Shown here: positions 1-11,017 of the stretch, one piece after another
Numbering within the stretch: the first letter of the stretch is position 1
Layout: each line of letters begins with the position of its first letter
Assembly (NCBI RefSeq): GCF_000003815.2
Contig: NC_049983.1
Coordinates: 17,091,970-17,138,519 of the forward strand
Direction: 5' to 3'
Source: Branchiostoma floridae
Lineage: Eukaryota > Chordata > Leptocardii > Amphioxiformes > Branchiostomatidae
Length of the DNA stretch: 46,550 nt
Notes under the pieces: generated by a model
Told to the model about the DNA's origin: nothing
Database searches by the model: none
What the model saw: the letters and a program-made list of their open reading frames with translations, nothing else
Program-made: the position numbers and the translations under genes

Positions 1-1135
1 AGAGAGCAAGAATTTCTGCAGTTCATTCATAAACTAGGGGGCGTCCCTGTATTAGCCATACTACTCTATTGCAATAACAGAGGTATTATAATTCAGAACT
101 TATTTTTTAAATCCAGAACCGCCATAGCCAGGTGCTGTTATCATATGATTTTAACATAGTAGATAAAGCTAGCCTAATCAGGAATAGACTCATATATAGA
201 ATAAAGAATTAAGAACAATGTTGGAATTGCAACATTACGTAGTCGCCTGTAAAGTAAGCACGTATGATTTATCAAAATAATGTTTTTGAAGAAATGAAAA
301 TGTCAGTCAACCCTGAGTGTGAGGGTGAAAAGAGCCATCGAAAGAAGATAGGAACAGTTCATAATAATGGGCTAGATTCTATCAAGAGCACTGGATGGCA
401 TTTCAGCACTAGGGATGAAACGCCTTTTAAAACAATGAGAAAAGCCACCTTTCTACGAAAATAACTGATAAATCATAAAACAAATTTACCCCAAATTCTT
501 GAGACATTAAAAATTGCACAAGGTTTTCCTCACATGAAACAAATGTCATGGAAAATCCTTATTTTGTGCTAAGGTCAATAACCATACAAAGAGCTGCATG
601 CAAATGGAAATTAAGAAAGCATTTCAGTAGCAATGCTGAAATCTAATGAATTCAGAGTCTCATATTAGCCTTGTTACCTTTCAGATGACAAGATATATGC
701 AATATTCATATCCAGTAAAACAGCAGGCAATTTTACATGATTGAGTGAATCTTCCACATGTTATACAGCAGATGAATTAAACAAACATTTTTCTTGGTTG
801 AAAGTGTAAAGAAAAACACATTGTGCATGAAAGAAGGCTGGAAAACAACAGCTCCAATCTTTGGATGGCATTTCAGTACCTTGGCTGAAACCCTCCTGAT
901 AATACAAACATGCAAAATGAATGAGATATAGAATGACCTGTTGCTAAAATCCAACAAAAATAACTAAAATGCTGGCATTCTTTCTTCACAAATAGAGGAT
1001 AGCAGTCAGTTTTCTACAGGATTCTAAGCGTTGTTTTTCTCCTCTTCTACAATATGTAACTAGACTGCCTCTTCATGACATGCAATGATTAATGCACCTG
1101 TTATGGTAGATATAAGGAAGACATGTTTTTCCTAC
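1..1135 (-). other. Next intron of the PCTAIRE kinase gene (partial)
   Basis: This AT-rich sequence lies downstream of the GTAGGA donor at 1135. I see no further coding exon in it. The next exon of the gene must lie left of position 1. Confidence 0.7.
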
Positions 1136-1266
1136 CTCACTCAATCTCCTCTGCAGCGGGTACTTGTGTCTCAACTTGACCGGTGAGTGGACGTCGTCGT
1201 TCGACGTTCCTGACGTTTGGTCGCTCTCTCCGTCCGACCCCAGCCGCGCATTCTCGTGCACGATAC
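1136..1266 (-). CDS. CDK16/17/18: Constitutive N-terminal coding exon of the same PCTAIRE kinase
   Basis: The minus-strand 3' splice site CGGTCTCTCTAG lies at 1267-1268. The exon then reads GT plus 43 whole codons and ends AGTGAG|GTAGGA (phase 0) at 1136. The peptide is IVHENARLGSDGESDQ followed by TSGTSNDDVHSPVKLRHKY and PLQRRLSE. The family signature recalled for CDK16/17 is IVHE(N/D)LKMGSDGESDQAS.TSS(D/E)EVQSP, then a basic RRIS/RKIS motif, so the match is very clear. This segment precedes the ED-NKRLSLPADIR stretch and the kinase domain, which should be in exons beyond the left edge. RRLS is a protein kinase A-type site. The exon enters in phase 1 and leaves in phase 0, so it accepts any upstream exon ending in phase 1. 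Reading from an internal ATG at 1294 also gives an open frame, but that would run through the acceptor and is rejected as the start. Confidence 0.93.
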
Positions 1267-2667
1267 CTAGAGAGACCGAGGCAGACATGTTCATTTTTCT
1301 CAGCAGCCAGAGCCGAGGAAAATCGTCCCAATTAACTCCCCAGCGTAAATTACCCCTGCCACCCTCCTGTCGAAGCAGAGAGGAAGCTGCACATATTCTC
1401 CCACAAGGAAATTACGCGCTCGCAGGGAGGCAACGTTGAAAAGGCACCATCTATTTTTCCTGGGATGAAAGACTGCAATCCATCATTGGATGACGGTAAT
1501 GAGATGCGTTCATTATGTGCAGGAAGTCTGTCGTAGGAGAGAGATGGCGAGGGACCTGCCACACTGGGTCAATTGAAAAGACACGTGTCTAGACGTGTCA
1601 CCTGCAATCGTATCAAAACCACCCCGTTCCCTTCTTTTCGTTACTGTTTCCAGGAATGCGACGCTATTCATTCTCCACGCCAACTTTTAATTTGTCATGT
1701 GGATAAAAAGGCAGGTTGCAAGAAATGTGGGCGTTGGCTGTCTACATGTTTCATTTTCAAGCAGATGTGACATTATTTCAGTAGATAAGACAGTCTATGC
1801 TTTATGGCGTACCTTCAGAGCTTATTTTTTTTACCTCTCGATATAATAAGTTATACATGTATGATGTGCACAACACGTCTATAAAATTAGCCCAATTTAC
1901 ATGTACAACCAAATTTGGCTAGCATTTGTTTTAATAAAAACTCGTGAAAAAAATTATTCATGGCTGTTTCAGCAACACTCTTCAGACTCAGAAATCGCAG
2001 TGTACAATAGTATTAATACTAATACTCTGTTCCAGGTCGCAGAATAAATGTCATAGTATTACATACTCAATGGGTACCAAATAGTAAAAAATTATGATAT
2101 AATACATACTTATCATATTGTATCAATGAAAAAGCCAACATTTTATCCATATACAGTACTACTAGTATTGTTATGGTTCAACTACAAAGGCTAAAAATCC
2201 TGCTACTTTAAAGAGATCACCAAATTTTGAAAACAAAGGCAACACCATCGTGCAGAGAATAAAACATGCACCAAGAATCGTACTAATCTAGAACATATCT
2301 CCGTACGGTAGGGAATAGGCATTAGTCTGGATTTAGAAACGAAAGATCAAAATCTCTAGCACGTAAAGTTATTCTCCAAAATAAATGGAGGCGGCTCAAA
2401 CTAAAGGAGCCGTGACCTAGCAAATGATGCAAACTATATCAACTGAAAAATATTGGTAAAAATAGGACAAACATTTCTCATGCAGGTTAGATAATATGTG
2501 ATTATACCATGTATATTTCCCTCTCTTGCATTCATCAAAATGAGCAATATGTGGTGCATGCAGACAAACCAAAGGAGATGGTAGCAACTGTGTTAATGTG
2601 TGCAAAAGGAGAATGATGGAACGAACGGGTATTAAAGAAGGAAAATGGGATCACAGTAAATTCATTT

Positions 2668-2973
2668 ACTTTCGCGGTGGTTTTGCCATGTTTTACAACT
2701 ACCTGGTTGAAACAATTTTGTAACGTTTGTTCACCTTTATCCGTAGGGTAACCTCTATCCGTTGATTTTAAATGCAGGTTATTTGGGGGTACCAAGTCGA
2801 CATTTTGAAATATTTTGAAAATGTTGCTGTTTGAATGCACCATCCGTCGACTTGATATCCCCAAACACCATTTTTAAAAACAACGGATAAAGGCACACCG
2901 GCATTACACTGTAGTGCAGTAGTCACGGAATGGAGACAATAGAAAACCTCAAAAATAAAACCACCGTGAAAGT
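2668..2973. mobile_element. MITE with terminal inverted repeats (copy A)
   Basis: Ends match as inverted repeats: ACTTTCGCGGTGGTTTT at 2668-2684 and AAAACCACCGTGAAAGT at 2957-2973 (one mismatch). Inside there is a second inverted relation (CCTTTATCCG ... CGGATAAAGG) and a palindromic core around GTCGAC. It has no coding capacity. It sits just downstream, in transcription order, of cassette exon 1. Confidence 0.7.
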
Positions 2974-3078
2974 TTCCAGATTTACAATAAAAAAGCACTG
3001 ACACCGCACAAAGAGAGGAGAGGACATTACATAGTCTGGAAGAACTGTGAAAATCCGCTGTCTTCATCCGTCCCTTAC

Positions 3079-3141
3079 TGAGCCGCCTCCACAAGGGTAG
3101 GTTGAAGTTGCTATCGATGGTGGGGATTGGGAAAAGCTTGT
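3079..3141 (-). CDS. CDK16/17/18: Candidate cassette exon 1 (phase 1-1)
   Basis: A very strong minus-strand acceptor (TTCCTTCTCTCTTCACAG, AG at 3143-3142) is followed by AC plus 20 open codons, ending CTCA|GTAAGG. At 63 nt it enters and leaves in phase 1, matching the junction between the two constitutive exons. It would add Asp, then KLFPIPTIDSNFN and LPLWRRL, with Ser at the downstream junction. A second phase-1 donor, CTAT|GTAATG at 3030, would lengthen it to 111 nt (3141-3031) and add SKGRMKTADFHSSSRL. That extension aligns weakly with the exons at 4.3 and 6.9 kb (L-S-K, K-G-R-M), so the longer form may be the ancestral one. A MITE lies about 60 bp downstream of the longer form. Function of the segment is unknown. 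No transcript evidence was available. Confidence 0.55.
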
Positions 3142-4268
3142 CTGTGAAGAGAGAAGGAAGCAGCCACCATTGTACAGCCCCGAAAACGAAGGTAGTGAGG
3201 AACTACATGTATCTCTAAATTTCCATCCGTGGACGTCCCCAGGTCAGACCTGACAATTTGATGTACACTTGTTCAGACAAGCACAAAAATCGTATCAGAC
3301 CACAAAATGAACTGTTTTTACTCACAATTTAATGATAAAATACTTCTTTACATGATAAAAGTTTTTAAAAATGTCTGGTTAAGATTTGCAAAATGGCAAA
3401 AATCTGCAACGTATTGGAAAAGTACTAAAAAGGGTAATTTGGAACATCGCAATGTGCTTCCCAGGATTACATGCATGTTCGCATTGGGACAGATTTACGA
3501 GCAAGTCAGTCTATTTCAATGAAAGAAAATGGCTGTGTGCCAACCAAAAATCCTCCAACATCCAGCCTTTACATGATAATAAATAGGTTTGGATACTTGT
3601 GCTGTCAGCCAATCATTTTTACAGTTCCAGAAAATGATACCAGATTCCCCGTACAACACGCCCACTGAACATGTATCTGAATGAAGCCGTGGCTGTACCT
3701 GGGAACGTCCTTGTGTAGACCACTATCATACGTCTATATAATCCCCTACAGGCAGGAAATGGTAGCGGGGACAACTGCGGCTATCCCGTCTCCCTTGACG
3801 ACACATGCGCAATGTAATCACAAACGAAAACCCCCAGATCAAAAACCAAAATGAAAGATTCCCTCCTGAATACCATGCCAAATGATCTAGACTAGGCTTT
3901 GCCAAATTTTAGATTACACAAGTGACGTATCGTGTCTATAGGGGGTGTAAAGCAACGATGGTGAAAAAAAATGACACCCATGCAATAAGACATCTACAAT
4001 GTCTTGTTTCATGCATACTTAATGGTAAGGTTCCATAACAAATCATTCCCGAATATTTGCTATGTACACTACATAGCACAATACTGCTACTAAAATTTGG
4101 TATCAGCAAGTTTGAACTGAAATCCTAGACAATTACATACTACACAACTATACAGTATACTGCATGCACAAATTAATCCGAATGACTACAAGGATTTTAG
4201 TGCATACTCTATATGGTCAGTGAACGGTTGGAAATTGCCGAATAGTAGCAAACCTGAAGCCTTAGTAC

Positions 4269-4340
4269 CTTCGTCGAAGAATGAATCAGATTCGCTTTTG
4301 CGCATCCGCCGACCCTTATCTATCGTTCTAAAGGATGCTC
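4269..4340 (-). CDS. CDK16/17/18: Candidate cassette exon 2 (phase 1-1)
   Basis: The acceptor GTATTTCCACAG (AG at 4342-4341) is followed by GA, 23 open codons and one G, then the donor GAAG|GTACTA. The 72-nt exon is symmetric in phase 1, with Gly codons at both junctions. The peptide is ASFRTIDKG then RRMRKSESDSFFDE: a basic stretch, serines and an acidic FFDE end. R-K-S-E-S-D is the kind of sequence basophilic kinases and CK2 phosphorylate. It resembles the exon at 5.7 kb (F/Y-R-T, R-K-S, F-F, acidic residues, Gly), which argues that the two arose by duplication. It lies about 1.2 kb from each neighbouring cassette. An in-frame ATG inside the exon (RRM) could also serve as a start if the transcript began nearby. 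Confidence 0.6.
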
Positions 4341-5616
4341 CTGTGGAAATACATGTATGCCACATGAGGGCGGTAAGCTTAAGAGGGCCCCGCAAGGCAC
4401 AGATGTACGTACTAAGCAGCTTTCAAGACAATACCTTGAGTCCAGGGTGGCATCGTCATCTTGGCTACACCCTGGCCGAGAGCCAGCGGTGCGAAAATCA
4501 AGCAGGGCCCCTAAACCAGACTGTCACACATGACATGCATTTTCAAACCTTCATTACAGCTTCTCAGGCCTGCCAAATTGGCCAATGAGAAACCGCCCAT
4601 CTCCTCTGTGCCTTACTTCTCTCCGTGAAGGCTTTACTTATTGAGAGGCTTCGATGCTGTGATTGATTGCCGATGCATCCCCCTGTCATTTCCGAATTAT
4701 TGTGCACAGTCTGGATGGAAAGTGATTGCGCACGATTGCAAGACAGTAGAGGTCAAACGGCCGACCCCGCATCTGTTTAGTACCCTGACTCTTGGTGGGT
4801 GGGGTCAATTACAGCCGAAGACGCAACAAGCTAGTGCGGATGGAATATCGCGTCCCGAACGACTTAAACCATACGGTATCTCCTAAATTGTAATACAGTT
4901 TTACAGTTACCGGTTACCACATAACGGGCCAACAGTACAACATCCCTGTAAAAAAATAATTTGTGGTAATGACTGCATGGAAAGAGATATAATGATGCTA
5001 TGATAAGAACTAGCATTAATATTCTGGAACTATCTGTATAAAATAACCTACATGTACATGTAGAGACAATGGAAGACATCACATGCCTGCATTTCCAACT
5101 GGCATATAGTGGCATACAATTTGGTTTAAAACACGATTTTGCAGAAATTTTGCTCCTGAGTTAACATTAAATGTTTAAGTTTGACTCTACATTCAAGATC
5201 TTAAATAAAAATTTGACATGCCAAGATAATAAACCTGTTGCATGAATACCTTCCTAGTATACTTACTGCATAATTAACAATTCATTTTATCTTCACAACT
5301 GTAGTCCAGGATGATAATGCATAAGTACCAGTATGATACCACTTTCCTGGCTATCTAGAGGCAATGTTACACGTAAGTCTGATCTATACATAGCAGCAAA
5401 GCAGGCAACGGAAATCAAATTTGCACGAACCTTGCCACCTTTACTGCTACCACAAATGACTTAAATACCTCATTTAAGATTGATAAGAAATAAAATGTCT
5501 TACACTATCGAGTGAATTCTATCTAAAAACCCAAATCTCTTCCTCCACCAAAGTGCATATACGCCATGCAAAATTAGCCAAGCCCATGCAGAGCATTGTG
5601 GGATGGGAACACATAC

Positions 5617-5694
5617 CATCGTTAAGGAAAAAGTCGGGTTCAGTTTTGCTTTTCCTGGCGAGTGATGGCATAGTGCGGTAATGTTGCTTCCCAC
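5617..5694 (-). CDS. CDK16/17/18: Candidate cassette exon 3 (phase 1-1)
   Basis: The acceptor CTAACCCTCTCTAG (AG at 5696-5695) is followed by GT, 25 open codons and one G, then the donor GATG|GTATGT. The 78-nt exon is symmetric in phase 1, with Gly codons at both junctions. The peptide is GKQHYRTMPSL then ARKSKTEPDFFLND. The arrangement Y-R-T, basic R-K-S, T-E-P-D, F-F-L, acidic end, Gly parallels the exon at 4.3 kb. Other frames are also open across this segment because its length divides by three; the frame given is the one imposed by the flanking exons. Like its neighbour it has an internal in-frame ATG (RTM). Confidence 0.6.
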
Positions 5695-6904
5695 CTAGAG
5701 AGGGTTAGACACACAAATAAACAACACTCAGGGAGAGAAACACTACACGCAGCCCATAATGTAAGTAGATCCATTGTGCCTGCCTTCTGATTGGTTGGTG
5801 CTTATCACTATTAGGGCTGCCTGCAAGATTGACAGGAGGGACATGTATCATCTTGCTTTGAATCATTCCATGAAATAGAAAGATGTTATTTGAATTTTCA
5901 TATACAAAGTTGAGATTGGATAGTGTGCAGCAATAATTTATTCCAAATATGTACAAAGTGTAAATTTTTTGTTGTTGACCAAGGAAATGCCATCAATGGT
6001 ATCAAGTCACACAGTGACATTGCTGCTATAATAGTATAAACCAATAAAATACTCAGTTTATTGTATCAACCAATCATATACTTTGGTTAATGTAACATGA
6101 TTCCAATCAATCAACCAATCAGGCAGCTTGTTTCCCATCCTTCAACCAATCAGAAGTCAGAAACAATCCATGTTACATTATCAACTACTACGTACAGTAC
6201 CCAACAGTTTTGTCAATAACAGAGAAAGCTTGAAGTTGAAAGGAATTAGAAAAGAAGCAGATATTTTTAAAAGCAAAAAATAAATAAACAGCAAAGAATG
6301 TGAACAAGCAGAAAAGCACATGGAATGGATTGCACAAGACAAGTGACATTAATTTTGCATTCATACCTGCACTGTACATACACAGACAAACATGCCACTA
6401 AAACAGCATGTGCCATATACAGTATTTATGCCATAATTGATCACAAAATGTCATCACAATTTGAATAGAAAATTTTTTTCTGCATCCGAGTGCAATGCAC
6501 TAACAGCAGATTTATTGTCAGTGCATTTAAATTTGTAGCAAGGACATGAAAAATAGAAGCCGACGGATTCAAAGCTCTAAAAAAGTAAAATGTTAACAGT
6601 AAATACTGAAATTGGTGTTAATCAGTGTAGCAATATACATGTAATGCAGCACAGCCAATGTGGGAGCTACCTGCAAGATTTCAACACTTTTAAGTTACCA
6701 AGACCAGAATGAATAACAAATCATTGTCAGAGCCAGAAATATGTAATTACCAAATGTTGACCATTTTCGTAAGCTCAGAAACATGCAGAAATTTTTTTGC
6801 TATTTTTTTGCTATTAAGTTCTGGGCCATTCGAAAGTAAAGCCATGTAGAACATAAACAGCACTGGTGACAGGAAAAAAGAAGTAGTCCTGGGGCTTGAC
6901 TTAC

Positions 6905-6931
6905 GTATAAAGTGCTTACTGAGTTTTGGTT
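6905..6931 (-). CDS. CDK16/17/18: Candidate cassette exon 4 with competing donors
   Basis: This has one of the best acceptors in the window: a pyrimidine tract of about 30 nt ending TTTGTGTGTAG (AG at 6933-6932). The exon then reads AA CCA AAA CTC A. Two strong phase-1 donors follow: CTCA|GTAAGC at 6919, giving 12 nt, and ATAC|GTAAGT at 6904, giving 27 nt (Glu plus PKLSKHFI). Reading on past the second donor gives RKSSPRTTSFFLSP, which resembles the R-K-S...F-F-L part of the exon at 5.7 kb, but no phase-1 donor follows it. The exon therefore looks like a duplicate of the same cassette that now ends early, or one that is decaying. The exact 3' boundary is uncertain. Confidence 0.45.
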
Positions 6932-7396
6932 CTACACACAAACAAAAGGAAAAGAGAGAAAACAGCATGTTACAATTATAGTAGAGTCTACAATAAAGGA
7001 TGATCTGAAATTCATCTAGGAAAATTAGAATAAATTAGCATAGGCTGCTACTTCTATGTTTGATATGCCTAGAAAACCAAATGAATGTTCCGATATGATA
7101 GAAGGTATTGGAGAATTTTGTTCATACAACACAATAAGCTTAGAGGTTCACAGTTTAAACCTCTCATGTGCTACAAAATGCAGTGAGGTTATATATACAA
7201 GATGAAGGCCCCTAAATTGTGAACAGTTCTTGTCTACACAATGCTTAATACATGAGCAGATGTATTTAGTTTATGTCTCAGGGGCCTTCAACTTAGGCAT
7301 ATTACCCACAATGCATCTCGCTGTGCATAGGCAGCTTAATCCATGAACCAACTTATACAACAATTCTAGTAAATATTGAATGGTAATGCTAGTTTA

Positions 7397-7606
7397 CTTT
7401 TAATCCATGGGATAACCTATATTCGTTGTTTTTGAAAACAGGGTATTTAGGTTTATCAACTCAATGGATGGTGGTTTCAAATTGTAATGTTAAAGAATAT
7501 TTTAGAAATATTGCAGTTTGCAACCGAAGTCCGTTGACTTGATATCCCTTTACACCCCATTTTTTAATACAACAGATAAAAGTTACCCCACGGATAAAGG
7601 TGAACT
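7397..7606. mobile_element. Diverged relative of the 2.7 kb MITE (copy B)
   Basis: The segment shares the core of copy A: GGATAACCT..ATTCGTTG near the left, TTGACTTGATATCCC, and ACGGATAAAGGTGAAC near the right. The outermost repeats are less clear. It lies between cassette exons 4 and 5. Confidence 0.55.
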
Positions 7607-7829
7607 GGTATTACATGGTTTTCCCTACATATGGCTGGCTGAACTATAGTGCTAACACATGCTAACACACACACAAATTGACATGTCTGATCAAATAAAA
7701 AACCTTGTCTTGCACAATCACAGCATATCTTTTCGAGATCCAGAAAACAAGGGTTAAAGTAAACAGAACAGGTGTCTTGCTAAGATGCGCAAACCTGTAC
7801 AAAGACACTCAAAGAAAGAGAAGGCGTAC

Positions 7830-7895
7830 CTCCTTCAAAGAAGGACACCATTCTACTTATGTTGGGTCCTAGCTGCTGCTTTTTACTGAGCGACC
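7830..7895 (-). CDS. CDK16/17/18: Candidate cassette exon 5 (phase 1-1)
   Basis: The acceptor TGACTCTCCCCTGTAG (AG at 7897-7896) is followed by GG, 21 open codons and one G, then the donor GGAG|GTACGC. The 66-nt exon is symmetric in phase 1. The peptide is Gly, SLSKKQQL, GPNISRMVSFFEG, Gly. L-S-K near the start recalls the exons at 3.1 and 6.9 kb, and F-F-E-G near the end recalls the F-F-D-E-G of the 4.3 kb exon. A second, even stronger acceptor 63 nt upstream (TTTTTTCTCTTCATTTCAG, AG at 7960-7959) would keep the frame but bring in an in-frame TGA. Its use would make a non-productive message. Confidence 0.6.
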
Positions 7896-8677
7896 CTACA
7901 GGGGAGAGTCATAGGACAGGTGTAAGAGACAGAACAGTCACGTGGACAGGGGAGGCAGCTGAAATGAAGAGAAAAAAGACTGCCGCACAAAAAAATCTGC
8001 CAAGACAAGTCTTCTTCTGAAGTATTTCATTTGAAATTCCTTGACACAGAACTTTCAAAAACTTGCCATGACAGTTTGTCAAAAATTGTCAAATTATATT
8101 ATTTTGTAATCGAATATAAATCATCTTTGAAGGTGTTGGCAGCTTTTTCTGTGTGGATAATGCATTTAAACTGAAAAAAATAGATAGCAACATGTGAAAT
8201 GCAATGCGTGGATGTAAGAATGGCAAACACAAAAACAACATGTTCATGTATACACATGTACACATTATGTACTATGCAAAATAAAAAGAAGAAGAAGGAG
8301 AGCATGTTATTTGCGACAACATATTATATTCATAACTACCAATGTTTTTTCTTTCATACAGGAAGACCAGAACACAATTAAAGATAAACAGTTTCTTATT
8401 GCAAATGATTACGGACAAAAAGTTGCAAAAGATTGTAAATAAATCTATTTTTCTTGTTTTTACTGGATATTACTACTTTTTTTGCAGCTTAACATTCATG
8501 TAAAAAATTTGGACAGATAATAAGATGCAGTATCTTCTGATAGTTTTTTCTCTTCATAGAACACCTTTTCATACGTTATGAACAAGAACTTGTACAGTTA
8601 TTGAGAAATGTGCAAAACATAAGTTTGACATCATGTCAGTGACACTCCTGACACTGTGAAATTCCCGTCAGACATAC

Positions 8678-8743
8678 ATAGCCACGACATCAATCTGACA
8701 GCTATAGAAGGTAATGACAAAACGTGGGTGGTCGAAAACGTGA
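8678..8743 (-). CDS. Weak candidate cassette exon (phase 1-1)
   Basis: The acceptor TCATTACGCTAG (AG at 8745-8744, moderate pyrimidine tract) is followed by TC, 21 open codons and one T, ending CTAT|GTATGT. It is 66 nt and symmetric in phase 1. The peptide (TFSTTHVLSLPSIAV, RLMSWL) shows no clear likeness to the other cassettes, although the spacing to the exon at 7.9 kb (about 0.85 kb) fits the cluster. The opposite strand is also open for 77 codons here, which lowers the weight of an open frame. It may be chance. Confidence 0.3.
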
Positions 8744-11017
8744 CTAGCGTAATGATAGCAAAAGATATGGAGCGTACAAACAGTCATCATTTTGCTGTCT
8801 CCCTAAATTTAAAGATGATTGGGAAAATGACACATGATGGCATGTTTGCAATGACGGAAGCTGTGTTCTCTATGATTGGAATTTACTAGGGGATAGACAG
8901 TTTTTCAGTAGAAAACAAAATGATGAATCACAAATTGTCATGTCAATTATCTTTCTGATATAATGTACACTAAAAATCTGAATACTAGAATTCCAAAATT
9001 TTTCACACCAAGAACTATTCTCGGAATATGAACACATAGATAGAAGACACCACACAACGGTTATGTATTCATGGCATAACAATGACTAGAGGTTATAAAT
9101 ACATTTTTTGTACTTCCATTCATCCGAAAATAGTTATGCTAGCTGTATTTATGCCCCAGTAATTTGCAATCCATCATAGGCAATAAATGACAGGTATTCA
9201 TTCACACATAGTAATTTGCAATCCATCATAGGCAATAAATGACAGGTATTCATTCACACATGGACACACTCAGACATCCTTTTGCTGAATCATTCATACC
9301 AGTGGTATTTCATCCGTTCAACTTTCTGTGTGATTTGCATCTATCTTTTCAAGAAAAAGAAAGCAAAAAAGTCTCAAAATATTTCATGGACTCCGCTGAA
9401 TTGTTTGGTGGAATAAAGTCACTTGTAAAATGAAGTACCTTATATCCTTATTCAAGTTATTGTCATTTTACATCATATTTTTCTTCATGTTAACTTATTT
9501 TTGTAAAATAATTTATTCCGTCAGGTTTGTACCTTATATTCAAGTTATCATCATTTTACATTACATTTTCTACGTGAACTTACTTTTGTTAAGTAACATT
9601 TCTATTAGTTTTTTTTTCCACTACACCAAAGAAGATATTACAAATCACACCACTACCAGGGTACAGTCCTTCCTGGTGTCACCTCTGAACTGACTGAACT
9701 GAACCAGTGCACTTGTTCCATGCTGCAATGCCTGCACAACTGTCTGGCCCAAAGGCTATATAAAAACAGAGATGGGCACAGCCCTTTACACCACTTTTTT
9801 CAGAGCTCGATGCTGATGCAAAAAAAACATGAAAGACAGAATACCCAACTAAGCAGCTGTATGCAGACCAGGGCTGTCTCCAATCCCAGGACAGAAATTT
9901 ACTTGTTGTGATTGAGAAAAATTCACTTAGTCCGTCAAAAAATCGGAACTTCATGACACAAAATTGATGCTAATTTATTCTCCTAGGCATAAAATGACAG
10001 ATTAACAAAATGAGCTCCAGAACAATGAGTGGGATGGAGGAAAATTGAAAGCTGGAGACAGCCCTGATGCTGATTCACACAAATCCATCAATTATCTGTA
10101 ACTTGTACATGCGTATGGTAAGTATCCTGGTCACGTTGCAGCTATGAAAAATGCTTGTTGGAGCAATATCAACAAGAGACAAGCTGTCTCGTTAATAGTG
10201 CTAGGTTGTTACACTTGTACATCCCTCTTGTATTCTGCATATGGCATGTATGACTGATGTGTTCTCTGATGTTAGACATTATGGTTCAGAGAAAAGTGAA
10301 CATCTATGAAAGCAGAGTTTCCATCACTGATGTATTGCTATTGGTCAACCCAACATTTCAAGACTTATAATATACCTGTCACAACAAAGTCACAAACATG
10401 AGATACTTCAGTAACTGTTTAAAATTAAAATACATAATATCAAACTGATGACTACTGTGTCATTATTACTAATATTAGCAATATTTTGAAACTCGGTGTA
10501 TGCGTACAACACTACTTTTCACAAAATACCCAGTAACAACTGGACAAAGTACAATACACTTACAATAAAATCCACAAATTTTCATCAGTGTCTGAGAATT
10601 ATCGTATATTTACGCCATTAGAAACCTCTTTTAGGTTTTTAGTACCTGGATGTCTAACCTTCTATTCAAAAACAAAACAAGGCTAATCATAACATTATTG
10701 ATCCGTCAGCAAAATGCATAATAGATTATCTACATGACCAATATTGAAACATCTAGTTGTACTACCCTGAATACATGAATATAGTCATATACCATTTCGT
10801 AAAAATTGCTAATTAGCAAACCCAGCTGTTCCAAGTGTATTTATATCAAACAAACCAGCAGGTGAACATGTGATGGATGTTGTTTCAGGTATAAGGGAGG
10901 GTCATAATTATGGGGGTGAGGTGGGTTATGGGGACTTGGGAGCATATTATGGTCTACTGCTTCTGTGAGAGGGGGGGCACTTATTGGTACATGTGTATTG
11001 GGTAAAATATTACTTAC
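8744..11017. other. AT-rich intronic sequence
   Basis: The stretch holds the 52-bp tandem duplication and a diverged dispersed repeat at about 9888-10072, which resembles 38029-38232 (shared CCAGGACAGAAATTT and GGAACTTCATGACA/GAACTTCATGACA). I see no credible exon. Confidence 0.5.
9158..9261. repeat. Perfect 52-bp tandem duplication
   Basis: The unit starting AGTAATTTGCAATCC at 9158 is repeated exactly from 9210 to 9261. It is probably a recent slippage or repair duplication, with no coding content. Confidence 0.9.

Noticed and set aside
1073-1294. Reading the 1.2 kb coding exon as a first exon starting at ATG 1294
   Set aside because: The homology begins exactly at the CTCTCTAG acceptor (IVHEN), and the upstream exon with the true N-terminus is at 45.6 kb in matching phase.
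1350-1562. Minus-strand open frame after a CTCCTACGACAG acceptor (peptide with SLPSSNDGLQSFIPG)
   Set aside because: The lead is one base, and its only plausible donor (GATG|GTGCCT) leaves phase 1, so inclusion would shift the frame; the phase-1 reading hits a stop without a donor.
3699-3729. Short ATG frame (MIVVYTRTFP) ending CCAG|GTACAG in phase 1
   Set aside because: Ten codons with no promoter context. It also lies after an acceptor whose phase does not fit. Too easily chance.
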